From positions 470,230 through 511,341 of the forward strand of contig MU069555.1 in NCBI GenBank assembly GCA_002284615.2: DNA of 41,112 nucleotides, in the 5' to 3' direction. Within the stretch, counting starts at the first letter, position 1; the number at the start of each line of letters is the position of its first letter. Source of the DNA: Dunaliella salina. Its lineage: Eukaryota > Chlorophyta > Chlorophyceae > Chlamydomonadales > Dunaliellaceae. Position numbers and translations under genes: made by a program. The notes below the pieces were generated by a model that saw only the letters and a list, made by a program, of their open reading frames with translations, had not been told where the DNA came from and did not search any database. Below are positions 1 to 12,245 of the stretch, one piece after another.

Positions 1-70
<70 letters not shown>
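1..70. repeat. (GT)35 microsatellite at window edge
   Basis: Uninterrupted GT dinucleotides run from the first base, so the array probably extends beyond the window. The cysteine-valine reading frame inside it is a by-product of the repeat. Confidence 0.98.
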
Positions 71-71
<1 letters not shown>

Positions 72-119
72 ACAGATGCATCTTTTCATGCAAGCATAAC
101 TGTTTCTGGTGGTGCGGTC

Positions 120-232
120 CCCTCACTTCCAATAGTTCTCCAGAGGGGGTCAGCTGAGGCCCAGAATCAGGCGTTTTCGGCATGCTCCTTGTATTTGTGC
201 GCCTAAACTGGGATGTTTCAGCCTTGGCATCC
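120..232 (+). repeat. Fragment of interspersed repeat R1
   Basis: This block, which includes CCCAGAATCAGGCG and GGCATGCTCCTTGT, matches the middle of the R1 copies at 12246 and 16185 (CCCAAAATCAGGTG and GGCATGCTCC). It is non-coding. It lies just upstream of a longer R1 copy, so it is either a separate truncated copy or a rearranged part of that one. Confidence 0.6.
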
Positions 233-284
233 TCAGGCAGGTAATTGCAACACTAAGGTTTCTCAGTTCTGGCGCACATGCAGG

Positions 285-1185
285 AGGCCCCTCAAAAAAA
301 AGTATTGTACACCATCCCCAAAAACTGGGTGGGACCCCCCTTACCCCCCCCCCCCCAAAAAACCCCACGCAGTAACCCAACCCGGAGAAAAAGAGTATAA
401 ATCTGCTCCTTTTTGAAATAGCTATCCATTTGCATATTTACCATACTGGAAAAGTGAGTTGCAGCAGAGTCAAGGGACAAGAACTGAGCAGCGGATGCCC
501 ATGCATACCTGCCCTTTCAGGCACCCACAACTGGCTTGCAAGTCCACAAACTGCCCTCCTGACTTCACCATGCATAATCACATCATACATTGTCACTATT
601 CTGGAAGTTTAAACTGGTTTGCCGCATGTTCGCCTCTACACCCCCTGACGCCCACAAACTTGCGCGCATGGCACTGACTCCCAGCCATGCACACAGACCC
701 CCCCTTTTACTCAATTTACCCAAAGAGGGTGCCAACAGGCAGTCCTCGAGCCCAGGAATCCAATGGTGTCTTTAGAATTCTGTATGAGTGGCCCAGAAAA
801 ATTCTGGAGGGGGTGTCCCAAACAGTTGAAAAGCCCATTTTCGCCGCCAAACACCCCCCCCCCCCCCCCCCCTCGGATCGGACCCATACATATACCAATC
901 GATAGCCCTTGATCCCAGGATTCCGAGTATGCAACTCTTAATTGGATTGACCGATGAGTTCCAAAAGTTATGCTTCCTGCGGCCTCCTGGCACATGCCCA
1001 ATTACCCGTGGAGTGAACCCTAGTTTTCACCACCGCAACTCTGTACCTGGCCACCCACCAACTGGGTGCTTTTGATTGGTTTGGGATCCTTGTACCAAAA
1101 AAATACCATTGCAAACAAATGGAGTGAAAAGGCCCAGTGTTTGGTGTTATGTGGCTTTTGGCCATTTTCCCATGAAAATCGCCGA
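285..1185 (+). repeat. Interspersed repeat R1, copy A
   Basis: It aligns along its length with 15550-16530. Shared blocks include AGCAGCGGATGCCCATGC, CACCCACAACTGGCTTGCAA, CAAAGAGGGTGCCAA, ATCGGACCCATA with ATACCAATCGA, and CCCTAGTTTTCACCACC. No conserved reading frame or terminal inverted repeat was seen, and polyC tracts near 345 and 855 interrupt it. It is probably a non-autonomous or decayed transposon of unknown class. Confidence 0.75.
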
Positions 1186-2160
1186 AATAGGGTTAACTTG
1201 CCCCATGTGAGCTTTAGCCTGGTATATAAAAGCACACAGGGCAACTTGTACAAATCTGAGGACATGCTCTAGTGGCTTGTAATGCCAGTTGAACTTCAAA
1301 CCTCAAATTGTCCCGATCAGATGAAGTGGATGTGAGTGGGCGCACTTTAAATGCAAAAAAGGAGCATATTTGAACACACGGTCAGACCGCTCTGATATTT
1401 TCCTGCACAAACCTCGCAAGCAATCATGCACAAATGCATGCATGGGCATGCTGTGAAGGCCCATGATCAGGTTGTCGAGTACATCATTGTTGGTGCCCTT
1501 CACTGCTACAAAATCTCTGTGATGCCACCAGCGATTTTTGCCAGCCATGGACTGCCCTGTCTTGCTGCCCCTGCTGGCTCCCTGACCTGTTTCTGCTCCG
1601 CCTGCCCCCTTTTGCAGGCTGACAGACTGGCGAGCTTGCCTGGGACAACATGATTGCTCCTCTGGCCCACCTTGTGCCCCCCCGGCCCCAGTGTGGGAGC
1701 ATTGGCTGCTGTTTGGCGCCCGTGCACAGGGTAAGTGGGCTGGCACACAAAATGGGATTGGCAGATGCTGAAGTGCACTTCAAATTTACAATGTCAACAA
1801 TGTTGGGTAGCATGGCTTTCGAACTAAGGCTGGATGCATTTTTTTGTGGGTAATACATGCTCAATCTGCCTACAAGGCCAGCTGAGAGGAAACACTGAGG
1901 CTTGGTGCCGAACTTGGCCAAACGAAGCTCAACTCACAAAACTTGGGCTACAGAAATTGATAACGAATTGTGTTTTATTATCAATTGCGGTCTGGTGTTT
2001 GATGCAGAGAGCGAGGCAGGCTCAAATGCTTCAAAGTTGTTGGATCAGAGAAATGCTCAGGTTGTACATGAAGAAGCCATCAGTCAAAATGCATGACTGC
2101 TAGTCAGCCCAGGCATGCTATGCCAAAAAGTGTAGAGTTCTTGCCCCGCAGAATTTCAAG
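1186..2160. other. No recognised gene
   Basis: Only short, unconserved frames occur here, and I found no domain, RNA gene or clear element end. Sequence after about 1186 no longer follows R1. Confidence 0.5.
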
Positions 2161-2948
2161 CAAACTGAGTATGCAGAGTAGTTAATATTGATACATTGGA
2201 CACTTTTGCATCAAAAAATGTGAGGAAGAGGTGTTGCAGGTGAGCCAGGGGCCTCTTGTGAGGCACTTCAGGCCAAAATTAGCCATTGCCCGCAAAAAGG
2301 TTGCCAGAATGCATGCTCTGACCCGAATTAGCCCCATTTTGGGCTCCCAGGTAGTTTTTGTGTCAAACCTGACCCATTGGAGTGGAAACGGAGGTGTGAA
2401 AATTGGCCCCAAAACACTTGGAGCATGAGCGCATCTGCCAGGCAAAAGTGGTGCGAAACTGGAAATCAGGCATGCGCAGCATCTGGCCACAATCTGAGTG
2501 TGAGGTCTTGCTGTGTACGTTACTCAAGCATGCCCTACCAAGTTTGGGTGCCCAGGTGTATCTGTGCGCGTTCCTGGGACTCGGTCAAAGCTGAAGCTAT
2601 CAAAGCGATGGACTCAGCTGTCGCTGCATGGCCTAATTTCAACCTCTCACAGCCAAATTTTAAATTTCATAATAGAAGGAGCAAGTCACACAAGTCGGCT
2701 CCCCAAACATTGCATCCTGTGCCAATCACATAGGTTTCAGAATTCCCTGCCGAAATAAAGCGATCTTCTGGACCTCCACCCCGGCCCCCCGGACCCTTCA
2801 GGATATGCTCCTGATGAAATGCTTAGCCATCGCTGTGGGTCAGGTAAGCCGGGGGAGTGCTTCATGAGGACCCCATTCTGGCAGGCCTTTGACTGATTCC
2901 AGCCCCCCACCCTGGAACCCCCCACAGCTCAAACTGAGTATGCAGAGT
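2161..2948. mobile_element. 750-bp segment flanked by 19-bp direct repeats
   Basis: The 19-mer CAAACTGAGTATGCAGAGT occurs at 2161-2179 and again, identically, at 2930-2948. Flanking bases differ on both sides, as expected of a target-site duplication around an insertion of 2180-2929. The insert has no obvious coding frame, no terminal inverted repeat and no simple tail. Nineteen base pairs would be long for a cut-and-paste element but fits retroposition. A simple segmental duplication is the alternative. Confidence 0.5.
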
Positions 2949-3340
2949 TGCTCAGAAAGGTCAAATTAGCTCCTGCATACTCAGATTTGGCTGGTCTCAC
3001 TGGGGCAAGAACTCAAACCTACATGCCTGGCCTGACTTCTAGGCTATGACTTTAAAAAGTAGCAATGAAAGGTTGGAAGCTTTTGAAAAAGGTGTACACT
3101 TGGTGAAAAAGTAACAATGCAGAATTTAGGGAGTGAAGAGGCCCAAGCATCAAATATGAGCACAGGGAAGGGGAACAAGAATTGAACATGTTCATGAGAA
3201 TCTGTTCGATTGCAATCAAAAGAAAAAGGCACTGGAAAAGAATGCAGCCAGAGAAACACAAGGGCACTCTGAGTAGCATTAAAAGAGAGCAACAAGACCA
3301 AGCACAAGGCAGAGGGTATCATGAACGTTGCAAAAGAATC
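2949..3340. other. No recognised gene
   Basis: Unassigned sequence. A partial inverse of the flanking 19-mer (CTGCATACTCAG) occurs near 2973. No coding signal was found. Confidence 0.4.
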
Positions 3341-3605
3341 ATGCAGCCACCTCATGGGACTCATACAAATCTGAAACAGACTCCCAGAGACTTGCCAAGT
3401 CTAGAGCTCGCCGAGTCTGTCGCTCGGATTTTTGGTGACGCCCACCTCATTTCCGTCCCTTTGTCCTGCTGTCATGCAGCCACCTCGTGGGACTCATACA
3501 AATCTGAAACAGACTCTGAGAGACTTGGCCAGTCTAGAGCTCACCAAGTCTCTCGCTTGTATTTTTGGTGACGCCCACCTCATTTCCGTCTCTTTGTCCT
3601 GCCAA
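3341..3605 (+). repeat. Two-unit tandem duplication, period 133 bp
   Basis: Unit 1 (3341-3473) and unit 2 (3474-about 3605) both start ATGCAGCCACCTC and both contain TTTTTGGTGACGCCCACCTC and CATTTCCGTC. They differ at scattered positions, so the duplication is not brand new. The reading frame that spans both units is duplicated with it and is not evidence of a gene. Confidence 0.9.
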
Positions 3606-4098
3606 ATAAATCCTCCAAGTCTCTGCAAGCCTTGTGCCCGCTGAGGCTCCCAGAGACAGGTGCCCAACGTTACTCATAAGCATCCATTTCAAACATGCTC
3701 ATGCAATGTTCCATACTCACTGTGGTGTCGAGCAATGTTTGGCGTTTACATGACATACGTGTGCTCCTCCAAGGGCACGCTGACTAGCCTGGATAGTACC
3801 AGCTACAGGATCCCTGAGGTACCTCCCAAGCAGAACTTAGAAAACTAGAGGCCCATTCCTAGCTAAGGCTCGACATATCTTCCAGAAGTCCCAAACCTCC
3901 TGGGAGGGCCCCATTTCTCTTAAATTGCTTACCCAATCTTTCAAGTTACAGGTATGATCTGCCAGGCTGTTGAGCACCGCTGCTTCAAGTAGAGGAGGTG
4001 TCTCATGTTGCTGTAGCAGTAGTCAAGTCCTGTTTCAAATTTGCTCTGGCTGCCTCCCTGGCAGACCCTCGACACTGTCGTCCTTGTGATTGTGCAGC

Positions 4099-4354
4099 TG
4101 CCCAAGGTGCAAGCAGGTCTGGAGAGCTGCAGCACCAAGCGGAGCAGCAGCAGGTGGAGCAGCAGCAAGAGCAGCAGCAGCAGCAGCAGCAAGAACAGGA
4201 GGGCGCTGCTGATGTGTCTGATTATGCAAGTGCTGCATTGGCAGGCCTGCCCCCTAATGATGAAGCGGCGGTGTTAGCACGCTTGGCAGAGGCGTCTGGC
4301 AAGAGCTTGCAGGAGCTCCTGAACTTCAGCTATGCCAATAGCAACTCTTGCAAG
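4099..4354 (+). CDS. Exon-like segment, Gln-rich then helical
   Basis: The + frame reads about 20 residues, then a run rich in Gln/Glu, then a non-repetitive stretch containing VSDYASAALAGLPPNDEAA and SGKSLQELLNFSYANSNS. A likely 3' splice site (TTGTGCAG) precedes it and a GTGGGT donor follows. The low-complexity start comes from CAG repeats, but the second half looks like ordinary coding sequence with helical potential. A second exon-like patch in + orientation, containing EEVQVLEEQLPTAPLPPPAG, lies near 4797-4889. I recognise no family. This may be part of a host gene that includes 6139-6293, but the linkage is a guess. Confidence 0.35.
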
Positions 4355-4449
4355 GGTGGGTCCAACCTGCTGCTTTTTAAGGCTTGCCCCATCCTGTCAC
4401 AGCAGCGCATGCATCTCTGTTAGTGCTTGTTCATGAGGAGCTCCGTGAC

Positions 4450-5484
4450 ATACTAACACATGCACTCATGTTGTACAAAGAGGCATGCTTAGGCAAGGGG
4501 GAGGGTGGTTGGGGGTGAGGGTTTCAGTCAAACAGATCTTGTCACCTCTTTCTTAGCCTCCCCGCTGCAGGTAAACACGTGTTTGAACAATCTGAAATCT
4601 GAACTTTTTCAGACGTCTGGCGCTAGATAAGTCATCAATTCGTAGACATTTAAACCTAAAACTTTTGGCAAAAGGGCTCCCTTGGTGCCCCCACTGGCAA
4701 CCTCCCCCCCACACCCCTTGCAGCCCCCTCGGCTTTCTCTTGGCGCCCCATTGATGGTCCCTCATCCTTCACTATCATTGTATGTGCAAGGGGTGCCAAG
4801 GAGGAGAAGAGGTGCAGGTGCTTGAGGAGCAGCTGCCAACCGCTCCCCTGCCCCCGCCTGCAGGAAAACGTGCATCTGAACAGTTCCTGAGTCATGAACT
4901 TTCCCCAACTAATACCAATTTATCTTACCAAGCTCCCAAATTGGGCAACCCTGGCATCCATGATACACCTCATTTTCTTGCAATTTAGCAGCACTCAGAA
5001 ACACACAGCATGCAGATTCAATCTTCAAAGTTTGTCATCCCCAGTCGTGTGTTCACAACTGCTTGCAGGCTCATTGTATTTGGCTTCAAAGTTGAATTCC
5101 AAAATGAAAAGCCTTGTCTGACCTTCAACAGTGCATGCCTGAAAGATTGTTTCTGGGATGCAAACTGGGTATTTTTGGATGGGTCGTCCTTATGGCTGGC
5201 CCACGCTTTCCTAGGCAAAAAGCGGCCACCTATTGTTCTTTAGCGTACCTCAGCAACCCCTGTACCATTTCTAGACCTGAGCAGTGCGTTGGGTAGCTTA
5301 TCTTTTGCTCTACAACGATAAGTGAAGAGGGTGGGGTGAGGTGCAGTGTGTCACTGGCAAGAAATTTAGAAAAATCGCCAATTCACTCACAATTTTTTCA
5401 CCGACAGCTCTATGCGCCAATCCGAGCCACAATCTCCAAGTATTTGTCATATAAAGCAGCATACTTGGTGGGAATTGAACTTTG
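4450..5484. other. Mostly unassigned, one exon-like patch
   Basis: Apart from the short exon-like patch near 4797-4889, I see no feature here: no repeat copy, RNA gene or long conserved frame. Confidence 0.3.
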
Positions 5485-5575
5485 GAGAGTCAGGCCCCCA
5501 ATCCTATGCCCAAATTGGATGATACACTGCCGGACACATATAACTACTTCTAAGTATGAGGGGTTGCTTCAGGGG
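5485..5575. repeat. R2 block, detached part
   Basis: CCCCCAATCCTATGCC, ATACTGCCGGACAC-like sequence and TAAGTATGAGG match 17830-17905 in the second R2 copy. In that copy the block is continuous with the rest of R2, whereas here about 1.1 kb of other sequence intervenes. On the minus strand AGTTCAATTCCC, just beyond it (about 5466-5477), resembles a Pol III B box, but I saw no convincing A box. Confidence 0.55.
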
Positions 5576-6138
5576 GTCCTAACTTGGCCATTTTGCCATG
5601 TTTGGGGGGTTCTGTAGCAGGAACCTTTTTTTGACCCACCCTGGCCACCCCATCTCCAATCTTTTTTGTGCAGCCCTCTTCTATGATTAAAAGGCCATGA
5701 CCCTACACAAAAGTTGTAGGAAAATCGGCTCGGTGTGTGTGCTAGGGTGCTCAAAAAGGGAAAAAAGGGGGCAATGTGGTGAAAAATGGGAATTTTTCAC
5801 CCTATCCCATTTCGCCAAACTTAGCCTTAGGTGTGTAGCAGTGATATAGCAGACACCATTGGAAAAGGAATGGGGTCAATTGGTGGCCTGGCTGGGTCAG
5901 GGTGGACGAAAACGTCTGGGAGGCCAGCTGGACCTCTAAGCCCTCTCCTCCGTTGTCACTCAAGGAGCTTTAATTCACATTTCTTTGATTATCATATCTT
6001 TTTTTACCATTTTAGGCTTAAATTCAAAAATTGGGGTTGAAATTCTGAGGTTTGACCGGATTCCCAACCAAACTTTGACCAGGCCTAGAGCAGGCCCCGG
6101 CTATAGTACATGCAACACAAATTGGCCATTACCTGCAG

Positions 6139-6293
6139 GCACAGTGGACCCAGATGCATTTGCCTCAGCTGCAGAGTACAACCCTCGTCGGCGCCGCTTG
6201 CAAGTGGCAGGCGCTGAGGACAACATGCCAGGCTCCCTATACCGTGAATTGAGCAGCTGGTGCAATCCAGAGCAGCTGGAGCAGTCATTGCAG
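6139..6293 (+). CDS. Exon-like segment with clean splice borders
   Basis: It is bounded by ATTACCTGCAG upstream and CAG|GTGTGC downstream, both good spliceosomal borders. The open frame contains TVDPDAFASAAEYNPRRRRL and SLYRELSSWCNPEQLEQSLQ, a balanced composition unlike the surrounding repeats. At 155 bp it would shift phase by two bases. I recognise no family. It may belong with the exon-like segments near 4.1-4.9 kb on the same strand. Without transcript data it could still be chance. Confidence 0.4.
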
Positions 6294-6734
6294 GTGTGCA
6301 AGCACATGTCTGCCAGGTTTTGTGAAGGGTGCGAACAAAGTCAATCACATGTAAGCAAGGTCCTTCAAGGACTTTTAACAGCTTGGGAGTTTTTTAAACA
6401 GTCAGCAAACTCTAATCTTTCCAGTTCATAAAGCTAATTGCCCTCTGCCAAGAAGAGACTCCAAAGCCCCCTCAAATAACCCTTCAATACCCCCCCCCCC
6501 CCCTTTTTATCTCTCTTTTCGCCCCTTGCCCTACCCCATTATAAAGCCTTCATAGCACTTTTCAATGCACTACTTTTCATCCAGGTACCTTAGCCAAGCG
6601 CACAGTTATAGCAGTTCAAAGTTGCACACAGTGAGTTGGGACCCTGTGGGGTTGCTTGTTCCAGGCAAAAAGCCGAGTCTGGCATGACAAAGACGTCTAG
6701 ACGTGGCTCAGGTGGAGCTCTGTGCATAAAAAAA

Positions 6735-7760
6735 CAGGCATTTTTTCAATTGGGCGCACCAGTGAGTTTACCTTTCTGCAGCTGTTTGTTCTCAACTAAT
6801 ATTCTAATAATTTTGGAGTCCAGCATCTGTTTGAATCCTGCACTCCTTGGTATCCCCAACACTTTGGAGGGGGAACCTGCTCAGACTTAAACTGCAGCAC
6901 TGAGCATTTGGGATGCCTCCCGGTAATATTGCAAGTGGTTTGGGATGTTGGGAGGGCCCCTGATGCTAATCGTGCTTTATTGTATGGACAGGCATGCAAA
7001 AGCAAATTAGTCCCGATTGGCCACGTCCGTGTCCGCTGTTTATTTGGCTGATGCCTGGGGTTGTCAGCATCAAATTTGACGCCGCAGGCTGCCATGCTGG
7101 GCGCCAGGGAGATGCTGCTGGGCTCCGCAAAATCCCAAAAGCAAGAAACTCAGGAAATGTTGCTTGTGAGCGCAATTCCGACTGGAAGCAGTGACTTCTT
7201 ATGCCTGTTGCTGTCATGTAAAGGCTCCGGATATCCAGTTTGCCGCAAGGACAGCTCTGCCAAAGGCTACAATTTACAGGCTGCCATGGACATTCGGAGC
7301 TGTTAGGTTTTAAATGCACTAGTTATCAATACATGCTGTGCTTCTGCGGATGCAGGTTTGCTTAAGGTGCCGAAATCCCTTTGGCATTTGGAGTTTCAAT
7401 GCGTAAACCCACTCCTGCTGGGGTGCCTAAATCCATTAAGTATCCCTTAAGGCTGTTTCTTCTTGTCAACGCTCCTCTCGGTTGACTTTGGAGACCTTCT
7501 TGAAACAGCTCCTCGCCAGCTTGTTGCAGGTGGCCACCTTGGCACTCAGGATATATCCTGGGGTCTGCCTGCAGGCTTGGGGTTGCAGCAGGAGGATTAT
7601 GGCACACAAGGGTTTGCTGTCTGATCGCGCAAGCCTGCAAGTCTTGCATGCTGCTGAGTTCACCAAGAGGAGCAACTAGCGCTGGAAAATTGCTACTTCA
7701 ACCTTCAGTAAGCTTTCAGGTGGTATGCTCAGAACCGACAGAGGTTTCCTGACAACGGGT
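6735..7760. repeat. Interspersed repeat R2, copy 1
   Basis: It aligns with 17965-19000. Shared blocks include GGTAATATTGCAAGTG, GCTGATGCCTGGG, GTTGTCAGCATCAA, GGGCGCCAGGGAG, GCAGGTGGCCACCTTGG and CTTTCAGGTGG. The open frames differ between the copies, so neither looks like a functional protein. I found no terminal inverted repeat or TSD. It is an unclassified mobile element or segmental duplication of at least 1.0 kb. Confidence 0.75.
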
Positions 7761-8202
7761 GTTACAAAGGGAATGGGGGCCTGACGGGCAAGTCCATGCT
7801 TGCAAGTGAGACACAAAAGATGTTTTTGATGTTTAGGTCAAAGGCACTTTGTTCCTTGTACAGGCCACCGCTTGGTTTCGTTCAGGTTATAGTAGTGCGT
7901 CATGCTGAGCAGCACCCAGGAATGCGCTCAGCTTGTTAGGGGGCGCAGCAGTGGCAATGCAATGTTACTCCCTGCATGGGCGTGCACACCTGCCCAATGG
8001 GTCACGCCACCAGCCTGATCCCCCAATGTCCTCCCGCAAAATTTGACATGGCATCATGATGGAGGACCTAAAAACAGCTTAGCTTCTGGAGCACTGATTG
8101 CATGGTAGCAAGTTTGAAAATCCACCCTCTTCTGCCAAAGTTGGGAGGAAAGTAGCCACTGAGCCACACAGAGCCTCCACGTACCAAACTTTCAGCAAAG
8201 CG
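7761..8202. other. No recognised gene
   Basis: No coding, RNA or repeat signal that I can support. Confidence 0.4.
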
Positions 8203-8218
8203 AAACCCTAAACCCTAA
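8203..8218 (-). repeat. Two telomere-like units (CCCTAAA)
   Basis: AAACCCTAAACCCTAA is two plant/algal-type telomeric heptamers in C-strand orientation. Two units is at the limit of what chance allows, so it may be incidental. Confidence 0.4.
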
Positions 8219-8418
8219 TGCATGGGCGAGTAAACCATGTCCTGCATGCTCAGGGAAAGCAAGGGTACTTGCTTTAGGCATGGTAAGCAGAGTGAGACAG
8301 CTTTGGGAGGATTTATATGGGGACAGCCTTCTTGCTTTCTCTTTCCTGGGATATATCCTTTGTTTACCTCCATTTCTTACAATCTTTTTGTCTATTTCCA
8401 GCAAATATTCCAGAATGC

Positions 8419-10083
<1,665 letters not shown>

Positions 10084-10091
10084 CATATGTT
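10084..10091. repeat. Left 8-bp TSD of outer hAT element
   Basis: CATATGTT is identical to 11859-11866 on the far side of the element. Confidence 0.9.
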
Positions 10092-10239
10092 TAGGGATCG
10101 GCGTTGGCCTATAGCGCTATAGAGCGCTATAAAATTTTGGAATATAGCGCGTGGTCAAATTGAGTACGGCAAAAAACCGTCATCGGCACGCCGTTGTGCT
10201 CGATTCTGTGTCGCACACTAGTCAAACGTCATTTTTGAA

Positions 10240-10240
<1 letters not shown>

Positions 10241-10270
<30 letters not shown>

Positions 10271-10272
10271 CA

Positions 10273-10315
<43 letters not shown>

Positions 10316-10750
10316 ACACACACACACACTTACACACACACANNNNNNNNNNNNNNNNNNNNNNNNNNNNNNNNNNNNNNNNNNNNNNNNNNNNNNNNNN
10401 NNNNNNNNNNNNNNNNNNNNNNNNNNNNNNNNNNNNNNNNNNNNNNNNNNNNNNNNNNNNNNNNNNNNNNNNNNNNNNNNNNNNNNNNNNNNNNNNNNNN
10501 NNNNNNNNNNNNNNNNNNNNNNNNNNNNNNNNNNNNNNNNNNNNNNNNNNNNNNNNNNNNNNNNNNNNNNNNNNNNNNNNNNNNNNNNNNNNNNNNNNNN
10601 NNNNNNNNNNNNNNNNNNNNNNNNNNNNNNNNNNNNNNNNNNNNNNNNNNNNNNNNNNNNNNNNNNNNNNNNNNNNNNNNNNNNNNNNNNNNNNNNNNNN
10701 NNNNNNNNNNNNNNNNNNNNNNNNNNNNNNNNNNNNNNNNNNNNNNNNNN

Positions 10751-10792
<42 letters not shown>
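10241..10792. repeat. (CA)n array with 408-base assembly gap
   Basis: CA repeats with a few interruptions run to 10342. Ns fill 10343-10750 and CA repeats resume to about 10792. The gap is very probably unresolved microsatellite, so its size is an estimate of the assembly and not observed. Confidence 0.95.
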
Positions 10793-10793
<1 letters not shown>

Positions 10794-10854
10794 GTTGTTG
10801 AGTGGAAAGGAGGACCTGAGCTGTCCCATGCTTAGAGGAAAGGAGAGGAATGGG

Positions 10855-11543
10855 CAGGGATGTTTCTTACGCAAGTTGGGGAGGTGCCGTACGCGTACAT
10901 ACGCGTAAAATACGCGCACGACACGTACGAACGCATATTTTACGTGCCATTTTTGGGAGGGAGGGGTCTGGCATGGGGGAACCCTCAGGAGGGGTCCAAC
11001 CACCCCCCAACCACCTTCCATGCAAGCTCCCTCCCCCTCATCACACATTAAACATGCCCGCAGAGAGAGGTATTGAATGGGACTATGTCACAGAGTTCAC
11101 TTCTGAAGAAGAGAAAGGGAAGAAGCTAGAATGCAAGCTGTGCCACTGACTTGGTGTGGCTCTACTACACCTTGCGCATGCTCAAGGGCATGCAGCAGCT
11201 ATAGCAGGGAGGGGAGGCTCAGCCCTGGGTGCCTGTGCCGCAAGAGGAGCAGGAGCAGCAGCAACAGGAAGAGGGGTCCAGCAGTGGGGGGGACTGGAGT
11301 GAAGAGGAAGAGGCTGTAGAGTAGAGCTGTCACACAGACCAGTGAACATTATGAATTAGAATTGTAAGGAAGCGGGCAGTAAAATTCGGAAAATTGGGTT
11401 CTGAGGTGTCCGGGCGAGCCCACAGGCCGCTGGCCCACCCGCATATTTCTCACGTCTGCAAAACAGCCATCTGAGCCGTACGCGTATTTTTGCCAATTTG
11501 AGCCGTACGCGTACATACGTTTTTCACGTATTAAACATCCCTG
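10855..11543 (+). mobile_element. Inner hAT element nested in the outer one
   Basis: The left end CAGGGATGTTT and right end AAACATCCCTG are perfect 11-bp inverted repeats. The 8-bp duplication GGAATGGG sits at 10847-10854 and 11544-11551. Subterminal regions are rich in TACGCGTA-type palindromes on both sides. The element keeps the start of a BED-finger transposase and an acidic C-terminal tail with the middle missing, so it is an internal-deletion derivative of an autonomous hAT. A related but different left end and BED region lie at 32902-33310. Confidence 0.92.
11054..11324 (+). pseudogene. Remnant hAT transposase (BED finger plus C-terminal tail)
   Basis: From the ATG at 11054 the frame reads MPAERGIEWDYVTEFTSEEE and then ECKLCH, the W-x-Y and C-x2-C half of a BED zinc finger that binds transposon ends in hAT transposases. 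A TGA at 11147 closes this frame. In another frame 11153-11324 encodes a tail containing VWLYYTLRMLKGMQQL and, after one in-frame TAG, an acidic Gln/Glu/Ser-rich end finishing DWSEEEEAVE and TAG. The catalytic RNase-H-like core and dimerisation region are absent. The product cannot be an active transposase. Confidence 0.7.
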
Positions 11544-11866
11544 GGAATGGGGATAGTCTAAGTGCACAGGACAGTGTAAGTACGAGGCATAACCTGCCTA
11601 AGTGCTGATATCGCGCTATATGTGGGCTAGATCACGCCCAGAGCTCAACAGAATTATTTTTTCACTCTAGTTTCTGGTCAGGGTGCTCCGTGGGCGGCCC
11701 CCAACCTGCCATCCAATTCTGATGGCCAAATTTGACTCGGAAAGGGGAGTTCTGGAGAATTATAGCGATTTCATATAGCACAATATAGCGCTATATCGCT
11801 ATATAACGCTATATAGCGCTATAGGTTTGGCTCATTTAGCGCTGTATGCCGATCCCTACATATGTT

Positions 11867-12245
11867 GCTGGAGCTGGCCAGCACCTTGTGTAGCTGCTCC
11901 ATCTGCTTTCTAGGGTCTAATGGGTCCAGGGAAGTGAAGGAGGTACGGTCAGACATTTGCACAGAGGGCAATCACAATGCATGAATGGCCTGAATAGCGT
12001 TTGTGAATCTTAATATTGTTGCTGCTGAAAGCACAGTCGAGACCTTCGTAGGGAAAACTCTTGGTTCTACCTCCTTTCCTTCACTTTCAGTATAGGGCTT
12101 TTCGTGTATCCTTCTATAACCTGTCAGGTTGATATACCAGCAACTCACTCAAGCTGTATCTGCATGTGTTTCTGAGGGAAGCACTAAAATTGCATACTTC
12201 CTGCCAGCTAACAGCACTTAAAATCATTATTGCATTACATTACAT
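11867..12245. other. No recognised gene
   Basis: Host or older repeat sequence outside the hAT target site. It ends in short ATTAC repeats at about 12230-12245. No coding signal. Confidence 0.4.

Larger units (their letters stand above)
10092..11858. mobile_element. Outer hAT-type DNA transposon, non-autonomous
   Basis: The left end TAGGGATCGGC is the exact reverse complement of the right end GCCGATCCCTA, giving an 11-bp perfect terminal inverted repeat with looser similarity inside it. Perfect 8-bp duplications (CATATGTT) abut both ends. TIRs starting TAGGG plus an 8-bp TSD are diagnostic of the hAT superfamily. Both ends are packed with AGCGCTATA-like palindromes (10111-10150 and 11760-11845), probably subterminal transposase-binding sites. 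No transposase frame belongs to the outer element, so it is non-autonomous. It holds a (CA)n array with an assembly gap and a second hAT element at 10855-11543. Its true length is uncertain because of the gap. Confidence 0.88.
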
